Shown here: positions 48,437-58,623 of the stretch, one piece after another
Numbering within the stretch: position 1 is the stretch's first letter
How the letters are laid out: every line of letters begins with the position of its first letter
Source: Acanthochlamys bracteata
Lineage: Eukaryota; Streptophyta; Magnoliopsida; Pandanales; Velloziaceae
NCBI GenBank assembly: GCA_019914995.1
Contig: CM034136.1
Span: 139,270 to 203,269, forward strand
Direction: 5' to 3'
DNA length: 64,000 nucleotides
Position numbers and translations under genes: made by a program
The notes under the pieces: generated by a model
What the model was told of the DNA's origin: nothing
Database searches by the model: none
Seen by the model: only the letters and a program-made list of their open reading frames with translations

Positions 48437-50002
48437 AGTTCGATGGATTAATGTTTTTTTTTGTTTTTGGGTTGAGCATGTTTGTATAGTGGGAACCGTT
48501 GATTGTGATGATTATTATGGTTATAAGAAAAAATTTAGTAACTATATGAATATAATACAGAATAACTTGCTAATGAAGATGCTGGCTTTAATTTTTTCTG
48601 TAATGCTCTCTCTTTAAAAATTAATGCATAAATTTTTTAAAAGTGTTTAAGGTTTAATTAACTCGTGCTTCCCGTAATGACGACAAGCATGTTTTTGGTT
48701 TACTTTTCATGAATTTTATAGTAGAATATTAAAAAAACATATCGAGATTAAAAGAATATAAAAAATAAAGTATGCGAAAGAATATAAATTTTTGTATGAC
48801 ATGAATTTATTTTTCATCTTTTTTTTAAAAAAAAATTTAGTAATGTTGGTGATGTACAACATGGATTCATGTCGCTCTTAATTATTTTCAAAGATTTCAA
48901 TTTTTAATTTCTGAAAGAAACACACTAATGATGAAGATTACTTCTATAGCATTACCTAATGATGATTCCGTTGAAACCAAACAAGAAAGAAGATTTCATT
49001 CTATATCTTGTTTATTATTTGATCTAAAGCTGTATTTTAATTGGTTGAAATAATATTTTTAAAATTGAATTAGCTAAAAATTGAGCTTGATAGAAAATAA
49101 TTCAGAGTAAACTAAAACATAAAAATTAAATTTTTTAAAATTGAACAAAAACTATTAGTTCTGTATAATTAAAATGCACCTTATAAATAAGGTACTTATG
49201 AAATAAAATCTTATTGGTTGAAGTTAAAAAGGTTACTAATTTAAGGACCACTGTTATTTCTTAAAGCAAAAGCGTAATTATAATAACAACATAAAAAAGA
49301 AAAGTGTTGCACAAGCTTCTTAACAATAATAACTCAAAAAAAAGTATCACGAAATTATTCAAATAACCGATCAAATTAAGGGAAAATTTGAGAGTGATTA
49401 TAAATTGAAAATTTTTTAAAATAGAAAATAGTTTTATTTTTTTTATTTTAAAAAATAAAATATATAATAAAAAAATTTTAATACGTAAATTTTTTTTATA
49501 TTTTTTAAAACTTTAAATAAATTTTCTAAATACTTATATAATATATATTAAAATATAAAATTAAAAATTAAAAAAAAAATATTTGAAAAACGCAATTCCT
49601 CCTTAACGGTTAAACGCCGAGGAGGTACAACTCCTTTCTTTAAAAAAATCATATATATTTCTCTTAATTATTTGCACAAAAATTATTAATTTTTTTCTAC
49701 AAAGTGCAATAATTAAGTTTTATTATAATAAAAAATTTAAATATTTTAATGGATCCTGTGATGTTGATGGTCTGTAGCATATGGGCCACAATGGGCTTTT
49801 GTTTGAAAGGGCTAATATGCTATGGCCTTAATAGGACGGTATTAATCTGAGCCGTTCGTGAAGCTAGTAGGCTTTCTTTCGTTCCTAGGTTCAGCTTGTG
49901 TGGATCTGGTATATAATAAAACGATCTAAAAGTTAAAAAAGAGAGAAAAGTTTCGAAAAATTAGAAGGAAAAGATTGAATTATTTTTTTGAACGAGAAAG
50001 AG
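48437..50002. other. Intergenic region between Aux/IAA and BSH genes
   Basis: A/T-rich with no supportable gene. A family B foldback segment lies at about 49395-49595. Near the right end, site II-type motifs TGGGCC (49782-49787) and TGGGCT (49792-49797) and a TATA-like ATATAATAAA (49911-49920) suggest the BSH promoter. Confidence 0.55.
49782..49920 (+). promoter_or_regulatory. Putative BSH core promoter: two site II motifs and TATA-like box
   Basis: TGGGCC at 49782 and TGGGCT at 49792 form a closely spaced pair of TCP-binding site II elements, common in plant housekeeping promoters. TATAATAAA at about 49912 lies 90 bp before the start codon at 50003. The assignment rests on motif and position only. 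Confidence 0.4.
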
Positions 50003-53000
50003 ATGAAATCTCTCGCGCCAACTGGTTCTAGAGGACCCCTCAAGTTTCGAATGTGAGCTTCCTTTGAATAATTGTTTTTTTCTAGGTTCTGTTCGTGATT
50101 GCTTGATTATGTTAATGTCCGATCTTGCTTTCTGTTTCTTGTATTTATTTTCGTAATTCTTGTAATACATTATCGCTGGAATTTTACACTTATAAACTGG
50201 AAAAGATTGATATTTGGTGGAAACACCAAGTTGGGAGCTAGGGTTTCAGTTGAACAATAATTGGAAAATTCCCTTGCTGTGTGGTTTTGCTTTCTTTTTT
50301 GTTTGTTTCTTTTCTTTTCGCCTGTTATTATGACATATTACTGATTGAATTTAAACCTGTGAACGGGAAAGGAACTTATCTTTGGTGAAATTTTCAAGTT
50401 GATTCTACTGATGTGCTGCTGCTTTCTGTTTCTAAATAAGTTTTATACTCGAAAATTTGGTCGTTAATAGAAAAGATCGTTTTAGGGAAGACCAACTTTG
50501 GGTTTCTCTCTCCTGTGTTGAATTTTTATGAGAAAAAAAAGGTGGTACCTCAGGAACACTCTCAACTTATGTATCTTAGATGGTTAAGTTTTCTTCTGAA
50601 GATTGCCCACTCACTCCTCTTTTACATGTTCATGTTGTGGTACAGGCCAACTGCTGAAAATCTTGTTCCTATTCGTTTGGATATTGAAGTTGATGGAAAG
50701 CGGATTAAAGATGCTTTTACTTGGAATCTTAATGGTATGCCTAATAAAATTTAGAACAATTGCTGATGGAATTTCTTTACTTGGAACAGGTTTTTTGTAA
50801 TCCCTTGTTATCATTTTAAAAGGATAAGAATCACATTTCAGTTTACAAAATTTGTTTCTGGGGATAACTGTCGCTGATATGTGCGTTTATTTGCTTTTAA
50901 AAGATCCTGATTTGGAGGTTGTTAGCTTTGCGAAAAGAACAGTCAAAGATCTGAAGCTGCCTCCAACGTCTGTGACGCAGATTGCACAGTCTATACAGGT
51001 AGGTCAGTTGTTTTTGCCTATGCTTCATTAGCTCATGTGTTAGTTTCATAGGATTTGCTTTACAGCCAAAATATCATTGACGCTAGTTCATGCCGTCTGA
51101 AGTATAATCTTTTTACTAGATTCCTGTAGGGTAGGTTTTGTCATTTTAGTAAAGGTAGCTATATTTTTGTGTCGTTTTGTTCTTGTACTTCTCATGTAAA
51201 AGAACTTTGTTGTTTATACAAGTACTTCATACTTTTTATATGGTCTTTAGAAGTACTTATAACTGTTAAGCTGCCTCCAATATCTTTTTGACTGGATTTT
51301 TCTACAGACACAATTGGCAGAATTTCGTTCATACGAAGGGCAGGAAATGTTCTTCAGAGAAAAGATTGTACCCCTCAAGGTTGAAACTCAAATACAGAAA
51401 TGATTCTTGGTAGAAATTTTCATATTTTAACAGTTCACATGCAATTTTTGTTCATGGTTTGCAGCTCGACTTTCGAGTAAACAATACTGTAATAAAAGAT
51501 CAGTTTTTCTGGGTGAGTTCTTAGTGTGTATTCATACAATTTTGCTAATCTTAGCTTACATTTTCATAAAGCTATATCTTGGTAGGCTACTTGATAACCT
51601 CATGTGTGTACTTTTTTCTCTTTTCTTTTCTTGGAATCAGGATGTTAGCAACTTTGAAAGTGATCCAGATGAATTTGCCAGAAGACTTTGTACAGATTTG
51701 AATATCAAAGATCCTGAAGTTGGGGTAAGCATCAAAAGTATCCAACTAACTAAACAGTAGAATTGTTTCTGTAGGTTAAATTACAAATTTGGATAATATG
51801 CTCAGCCTGATAAGTAATGCTGTTTCATCAATCATGATGAAACTATACGTATGCATAGTCATGGTAGTATAGTATCATAGAGTTGTGATGCGTCATCTTA
51901 AGCAGCTACTGTAAATTTGTACATGCAGGGCAACTAATATGTTTTTGAGTGTAGAACGCCACATGAATTTTGCCTTGATAGTGTGAGGCACTACATACAC
52001 TTTTGACCCCACGCAAGTGGGATAAAGGCTTAGTTTGTTGTTGTTGTTGTGTGAGGCACTACACATAGCTCTTAGGTGTTAGGCTTCCACTAGATGATTT
52101 GTATGCATTATTTCAGTGTTGCTGGTCTTATTTCCAACTGTTATTGGATAATTACTTCTTTGAGATGCTTGAATTGATTTCAAGGAATTAGTGTGAGGGT
52201 AGTACATTGGTGCTTGAAGCAAAATGTACTATCTAAGCTCGGAGAATACCTTTATATATGAAGTAACAACTTCTGCAGTAATTTTGCACTGATTGTCTTC
52301 TGGGCTCATTTCTTCTAATTTGATGAAATTTATTTACCTATTCCTGCAGCCAGCAATTGCTGTTGCTATTAGGGAGCAGCTTTATGAGGTCAGGCAATTT
52401 TCTTTCATGTTCTAATTCTAACCTATCAAATAGCACTCAAAATAGAAGAAAGCATCTTTAAGAGTTGTAATTCCAGCAGTATGTTAATGACATGTTTCAC
52501 AAATCCCCTTCCTTTGACTGCAAAAGTTCCATTTGTCAGTTTAGCCTTAGCTAGTCATGACCTAAACCAACTCAGGAAAACCAACAAGAAAGAGAGGGCT
52601 CGCTCTCATTGGACGAAACCTCTACAAGACTCATTACAAGGTGTTCATCATGGCTTCTTAACATGACTTGCAACAAAATATGCTCTTCCGAAAGATTACA
52701 ACTTTCTCAAATTCTCTTAGATTAGCATGGTTTGCATGAAAAGGCGCCAGCTACTTCTCTGTAATGATTATAATCAACTTGAGAGATGATATATTATATC
52801 ACTGACTAGACTGCAGCGGTTTTAATATTAGATATGTGACATTAAGCAGTGATTGTATTTTGACTTGACCATGCTGCAGTTTGCAGTTCATAGCATTACT
52901 TCTGCAAGAGAATACAGAATGGGCAAAAAAGCCCGGAAAGGAGCTGAAAGTGCTACACCTAGGTATTATCCTGTTTATGCATTTGATTCAGTTACCTATA

Positions 53001-54474
53001 ATTACCAGATTGATTGGCATGGTTTCTAGAAAGGTTAATATTGCTTTATGCTCTTGCCACAGCAAATGGAGTAATAATGCTACAGACTTGATGAAATTAT
53101 TCAGCAATAAAGCTAGTGTTGTGCGGTAAGCTTTTCCTGCTAAATTGTGCGTTACTAGAGCAATATCGAAAAATATAGGCTTGCCTATCAACAGTTGTTT
53201 AGCTGGTAGATAGACCAAGATTACAAGAACTTCTTAGTAGTTTAGGAAAGGATTGATTTGTTCTTGCATATTTAACTAAAAAGAAGATATTCCAAAATTT
53301 AAGTCGTGAAGGCACAGAACATAATAGCTAGGATTTGTAAGTGCTTAAGAAGACTCCTTTACTCTACAGAAAGTTTGATCACTATGTGCAGTTTTAACTT
53401 CAGAAGACTTGATTATACTGCCATAAGTTAAGAGGGTTTAGGGTCTCAGCTATTTGCTCAGAGTTCGCTAAGTAACTATGTATTGAGTTCTGCATGTGCT
53501 GATAGGCCTCCATTTAAATATCGTATAAGATGCAAGTTTACAATCCTTAATAGGATAGCTAGCTACACCGAAACAAGATGGTGATATGTTTCTATGGAAG
53601 GCAAAAGTATTGTGTCTGGTTACATCATCAGAGCATCTACATCAATGAAAAGAAAGGTGCACCCATATACCAACACCTAGAACATCGACATCTATGTTTG
53701 TAATGTATTACTCTAAGTGGCGCTTGAACATCTATGGTAAATTTCATCACTTATAAGCTTTCATTCAAAAGTGGAAAGGGGGAAGAGAGAAGATAGTTGT
53801 AAGCAACAATATCAATATCACCAATGAGCTGTCAGTAACACTCTTTACATGCTGTCTGTGGTGTGACACTGATTCATGCCTTTCTTGATTGTTTTATGGA
53901 ATCATCTGTGGATTGTTATATATTGATACAACTTTGTAGTTCTTTCCATCAGGAAAAGAAAGGATTGGTGCTTCTATGAGGCCATCATTGATGTACTATC
54001 GAATGAAGAAGCTGAGGCTTTAGATGCAAAAGACGAGAGAAATTTTCGGTGAGCTCATTGTCTGTTTTCTGCAATGATCCCAAGAACTCGCTAGCGAAAC
54101 CCTGATGATGATGCTACAGGGATTTTGTTCTAATGACTATTAACTAAACCAACTGCACCTGGAGCTAGTGAATGTCGTATTTGTGATTTGCAATAACTGT
54201 TATTGCATGTAAGTGTGTCTAACTTACTTGTAAATGAGCTTTTAGAAAGTAAGCTTATGAAAAATGAATTGTTAGGAAGTGAGTTTGAGAGAATAAATTT
54301 ATAAGTAAATATAGGAAGTCATTGGAAACGAGTTTTTGGAAAAAAGAAAGTCACTCTCGAGTCACTTATGGACGGTGAAGTAAACAAGGTAATATTATTT
54401 TCTTTGTTATTTCTGACAGGTTTAAGAGAAAACTCGATGAGCAGAAAGAAAGCTTTCAGACGACACCACGCTAG
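50003..54474 (+). CDS. BSH: SWI/SNF chromatin-remodelling subunit SNF5 homolog (BSH)
   Basis: Eleven exons: 50003-50052, 50646-50734, 50904-50998, 51308-51379, 51465-51512, 51641-51724, 52350-52388, 52880-52962, 53063-53125, 53953-54048 and 54420-54474 (257 aa, all phases consistent). The first exon encodes [16 protein letters not shown], continuing into [19 protein letters not shown], which aligns with the start of Arabidopsis BSH. The body is one SNF5/INI1 domain with two repeats, recognisable in [11 protein letters not shown]...DAFTWN and VPLKLDFRVNN...DQFFWD. It continues with [22 protein letters not shown] and VVRKRKDW. BSH is the only SNF5-type subunit of plant BAF-like complexes and acts in the nucleus to assemble the remodeller. 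Here the C-terminus ends [12 protein letters not shown], beyond the DERNF region where the Arabidopsis protein stops. Very short exons (39 and 48 nt) make transcript support desirable. Confidence 0.92.
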
Positions 54475-55480
54475 GCATACATGTAAACTATTGCTGCCAT
54501 TCTGTTCGAAGGTCTCTTAAATCAGTTGTCACATGTATCTCAGAAAACCAACTGTTATTTTGTTAACATTTTTCTTTATCGTGATTTGTGATTTGAGAAC
54601 GTTGCAAATGAACAAACTGTAATTTAAGTTAACAAGTTGTGAAACGAAATTTATACTATTTTCTCTCCCTTTTATATTCTGCATGCGAACGGTGAAGAAA
54701 AGGAGCTTCGTGAAAAGCTTATAGCTTTCGGCGGTTGGCAAACAGCTTGTAGCTTCTGATTCTTTCTTCCAGACTGTTTGTTTGTTCATGGTGCTATTCT
54801 CTCGCAAAATAGAAGAAGAATTATTCTAATCGTTACAAGTTGTAATGGGCCATAAGCACAACCTGGCTTTGGGCCAGTGTGTCCTTTACAAATGTATTCC
54901 ATTATTACGGGCCCAATACCAACAACTTTTTCAAATTTTTAAAAAGAAAAACAGCAAAAAGAAAAAAAAAGGGACTTAAAGTATTTATCAAGTTGTCAAA
55001 ATTTTATTTTCTTATTTTTTTCTTGAGGTAAAGTTTGTGCATTTGTCGCTATCCACTTTCAGTTATGCGACGTTATTATTCGTTTGCGCCTTTTACAAGA
55101 ATTAACTAATTTCTAATTTTGAAGTTGTTAGCTTGTAGCAACCGGTCAACCTCTCTGCTATCACAACGATACAAACAGCAGATGTAAAAAAAAACTAATA
55201 CATCTGTGGAGATCTATACATGTGATTGCTCGACTTAAACTAACTACGTTTACTTGTGCAGCAACGTGTCGTCGAGATCCATTACCTACTGATTCGAATA
55301 ATAATCCAACGCAGCAATAACAATAATAATTCATTATAATAGTAGTTATTTATATAAATTTTTATATCGAGATCTGTGGTCAAACCGTGTTACTTAGTTC
55401 ATAAGGATGTATTAGGTGTGTCGGTGCTGCAGGCCGGCCACCGGCTCCGGCATGGCCCTTAAACGTGCCAGCAAAGCATA
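54475..55480. other. BSH 3' flank and spacer before RCI2
   Basis: The presumed BSH 3' UTR is followed by A/T-rich DNA. GGGCC strings occur at 54847-54852, 54874-54879 and 54909-54915. A purine-rich stretch lies near 54945-54972. No gene can be supported; the minus-strand ORF 54529-54807 has no domain. Confidence 0.55.
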
Positions 55481-55488
55481 GGACGAAT

Positions 55489-55708
55489 CACGTGACACTG
55501 ACAAGTGTAGTTCGCCACGTGTCATTATTCTGAAGAGTAACAGTTTTATTGGAGCAGTTTAAGTTTGAAAATTTTCGACTTCAGTCGTGTCAAACGGTTG
55601 TGCTTGAAGTACACGTGTCAACTTTAGCAGTTACGTAAAATGTGGTTAACGGTAATAAACCAGTTATCGTTCCACGTAGCAGTGTGCTCACACGCATCTT
55701 CGCACGTG
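55489..55708 (+). promoter_or_regulatory. Cluster of four CACGTG (G-box/ABRE-type) motifs upstream of RCI2
   Basis: CACGTG occurs at 55489-55494, 55516-55521 (in GCCACGTGTC, a strong ABRE form), 55612-55617 (ACACGTGTC) and 55703-55708 (GCACGTGCC). A further ACGT core in CCACGTAGC lies near 55673. All lie 10-230 bp upstream of the TATA box. Such clusters bind bZIP (ABF/AREB) and bHLH factors and would fit ABA, drought, cold or light responsiveness, as known for RCI2 genes. Binding is inferred. Confidence 0.7.
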
Positions 55709-55718
55709 CCTTTCCTTC

Positions 55719-55725
55719 TATAAAT
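55719..55725 (+). promoter_or_regulatory. Candidate TATA box of RCI2 gene
   Basis: TATAAAT lies 106 bp upstream of the start codon and directly after the last CACGTG motif. Transcription would begin about 30 bp further on, giving a short leader. Confidence 0.6.
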
Positions 55726-55824
55726 GCCTAACAACAGAGTAGTTGTTCTGTTCTTGTTTTGCTCTCTTTGGTTTCGATCTCTGTTTTTTTTAGAAGAAGA
55801 GAAAGGTTTGAGTTCTTGAGAGAG

Positions 55825-56113
55825 ATGGCAGACGTTGGTACTGCGACCTGCATCGATATCTTGATCGCCATCATCCTGCCACCGCTTGGTGTTTTTTTGA
55901 AATACGGTTGCGCAGTATGTTGAATATTTTTATCGATTTGCTTGTGCTAGCTTTATCTCTGAGAAAAAAAAGTTGAAATCTTGGTGCTTGACTTGGGTGT
56001 TTTGATTTTTGTTGTTTGTATAGGTGGAGTTTTGGATCTGTTTGGTGTTGACATTCTTGGGTTACCTCCCTGGAATCATCTATGCTGTCTGGGCTATCAC
56101 CAAATACCCTTGA
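55825..56113 (+). CDS. RCI2: RCI2/PMP3-family small hydrophobic membrane protein
   Basis: Two exons, 55825-55914 and 56024-56113, encode 59 aa. Two transmembrane helices are obvious: CIDILIAIILPPLGVFLKYG (about residues 9-28) and FWICLVLTFLGYLPGIIYAV (about 33-52), with the hallmark LPPLGVFL and LPGIIYA strings. The intron position in front of VEFWICL is the usual one for plant RCI2 genes. The protein is slightly longer than Arabidopsis RCI2A (54 aa) because of the MADVGTATC start and the ITKYP end. Family members sit in the plasma membrane, help keep membrane potential and ion balance, and are induced by cold, salt and ABA. The upstream CACGTG cluster fits stress regulation. Which RCI2 paralog this is cannot be decided. 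Confidence 0.93.
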
Positions 56114-57534
56114 ATGATTTATAATGGAGAAAGAAAAGAGGAAGAGAAACATCTGCGTTGATTATGAATATCTCACTCTTCTTGTGTTCTTATTCTTGCT
56201 TGAATCATATGTAGCTATGTACTATTATTGTTAATTTCTAGTATTTCACTCTATATTATTGTGATTATTATTATTACCTTATTGAAGTTAGAGCTTTGGG
56301 TTTTCCTGTTCTTGACCTCCCTCCTTCATCTGTGTGCTCCACCTTTTCTTCTGTTGTATGTTTTACTTTGGTTTTCTTCTTTCTTCAATGAAAAAAGAAA
56401 AAACTTTACGCAATTCATTTGCTTCTATATATAAATTTGCTACAATTTCACCTTCTGTTGATTCTCCAATTTCTTTTCCTCAGCTATGTATGCAAGTATT
56501 TTTGCAATCATTTTTTCATATATCAAGCTGCTTCATCATTAAATTCAAACAAGATGTTCTCGGTATTTGGGTTTTCTTCTCTGGAATGAAAACATAAATC
56601 AGTGCGGTCTTATCACAATGGAATTTAAGAGAGAATTCCAGAAAAACAATTAAAGTTAAATTCAAAAGTTAGTGGAATATCGAATGTGATAATGAATTGA
56701 TCAACATTATTATTATTATTTAATTTTTGCTTTTGATGATAATGAGATGTTGGTTGATGGTTCAACTAATAAAAACTTAATTATAATAAACACTATAGTG
56801 ATACGTAAAACTCTATTAATTGGAAATCTTTTGGTTCTCAAGGTCTGCATCAAATGAAGTTAAGATGCAATGACAATAATTATTCTACAAGATTTTTCTT
56901 CAGCTTTACTCTTCTAAAGTGTTTTTTTTTTTTTTAATTCAGAAATAATTTTTTTCAGCCAAAAGTTTATCTTCGGCGATTCTTTATATGTTTTTTTCAT
57001 TAAGACAAATTTTGAAAGGAATAAGTATCGCTTTTCATAGGGGTAATCTTTTCTGACTTCAAGGGCTTGGAATAATCTTTTCAATAAAAAGATAAATCTA
57101 AGCATATTATGGTATGCATTAACAATCTTTATTGACTTTGTTGTAGTGTTTGTTTATTTTCAAATTTAAAATAAAACTTTTATTTTCAAACTTATTTTTT
57201 ATACAAAATTTTGTTTTTTAGTAAATTTAATTTTAATTTTTAACTCACTCTTATAAACTCACTTAAAATAAATTAAATTTATTTCAAGCTTAAAAAAATT
57301 AAGTTTAAAATCAAGCTTAACACACTCCTATTAGTAATTTTTCACAATTGGGCCTTAAATAAATTGTTTCTAGTAGGGTTTTTTGATTAGCACAGGTCCA
57401 AATTAGGCCCAACATCTAAAATAAATTGTTACCCTAATCACAGATTGGTTGCACCACAAACCCATTCCATCATCACTATGAACACTTGCTCTACAACCTT
57501 TTACTGCAACAACAACACGCAATCAAACATTTTA
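56114..57534. other. RCI2 3' flank and spacer
   Basis: T-rich 3' UTR-like sequence up to about 56600, then A/T-rich DNA. The ORFs at 56228-56434 and 56334-56597 are low-complexity and overlap the expected 3' UTR. GGGCC/GGCCC strings occur near 57351 and 57397, a little upstream of the MADS remnant. Nothing else can be supported. Confidence 0.55.
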
Positions 57535-57630
57535 ATGGCGAGGAAGAAGGTGAAGCTTGCAGTGATCGAGAACGAACAGATGAGGAAATCAGTACTGAAG
57601 AAGCGAACTGAAGGCTTGTTTCTCAATGTC
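57535..57630 (+). pseudogene. Type I (Mγ-like) MADS-box gene fragment
   Basis: The reading starts MARKKVKLAVIENEQMRKS and continues with VLKKRTEGL, which matches the first half of a type I MADS box (AGL80-like genes begin MARKKVKLA). After about 30 residues the similarity ends: the second half of the MADS domain (the KKVSELSTLCG region) is absent and the frame continues into unrelated sequence, stopping at 57735. Intact Mγ genes act in central cell and endosperm development. This remnant lacks most of the DNA-binding and dimerisation domain and is probably dead. Confidence 0.75.
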
Positions 57631-57639
57631 TTTTTCTTC

Positions 57640-58623
57640 ATTGTTGTTTTGCATAGACGAGATAAGGAGCCGTTCAACTTTGGTAAAAATAGAATTCTTT
57701 CCAATTATATAATTTCAATGAAATATCAATTCTGATGTTGATAAGTATCAAAACGGTCAAAAGCCTAAAATGTGAATTCTGTTGATGTGATCCATCTACA
57801 AATTACAACTGAAAAAATGTTTGTCATCTCTACCAGCACAAGTATTCATTCAACGATTTTATTTGTATATTGAATTATACTTGAACGCGTTCGACATGTT
57901 ATCCATATTCCTTTGATTAATTTCACTACATTACAATGACTTTATACTATTTATCCCGCGAATATGATACTAAGAAAATTGATTGAATTTGTAGCCAAAC
58001 CAACTAGTACTACCATAAGAACATCAGCCAAATTGATACAGGGCAACTGCATCACTAACTGATATACACTTTCATGTTCACCAAGTACCGCTATGTTACT
58101 TGGAAAAATTCTAAATATATATATATAGTTCAAGCTTGGTTGCAAAAGACTCAAATCATCATCATCAATTTATTGAGGAAAAATAAATAAACATTAAAAC
58201 ACTTGCAGGTTAAATTGAAAAGAAAAGTAAGATTTCAATGAGATTGTTTGGAGCACAATGGAAGCAAATGCACAATATATGCACCAAACTCCATCTCAGT
58301 TAAAAAGTTTCCTGAAATCCTGGTCAAGAACAAAAAAGAATCTATACACTACGGCTGCTGCTTAAAAAAGTTTGATCTCTTCCGAGAAAATGCTCAGTTC
58401 CTATAGTACATACATACAGAAACCACTATTTATCATCACCAAAAAGGATACATATCTTACCCATTCAAAACTTTGATTGCAAATGATTGCAAATTACATC
58501 TGTATTAGCGGAACGCAGCATATGCTCTGGAGAAACAAGTAGCCTTGTGAATTTTACTGGGGGAGATCTCTCAAAAATATATCACGTCCATCCCTTAACC
58601 TCTAGGGCTTTCATCTACCGTCA
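57640..58623. other. Spacer and CAND1 3' untranslated region
   Basis: From 57640 to about 58200 nothing recognisable is seen apart from A/T-rich DNA with an (AT)n run near 58114-58126. The stretch next to 58623 should contain the minus-strand CAND1 3' UTR. The plus-strand ORF 58487-58807 overlaps the CAND1 last exon and is an antisense shadow. Confidence 0.5.

Noticed and set aside
56228-56597. Overlapping 68- and 87-aa ORFs downstream of RCI2
   Set aside because: Hydrophobic, T-rich translations within the expected RCI2 3' UTR; no domain or splice structure.
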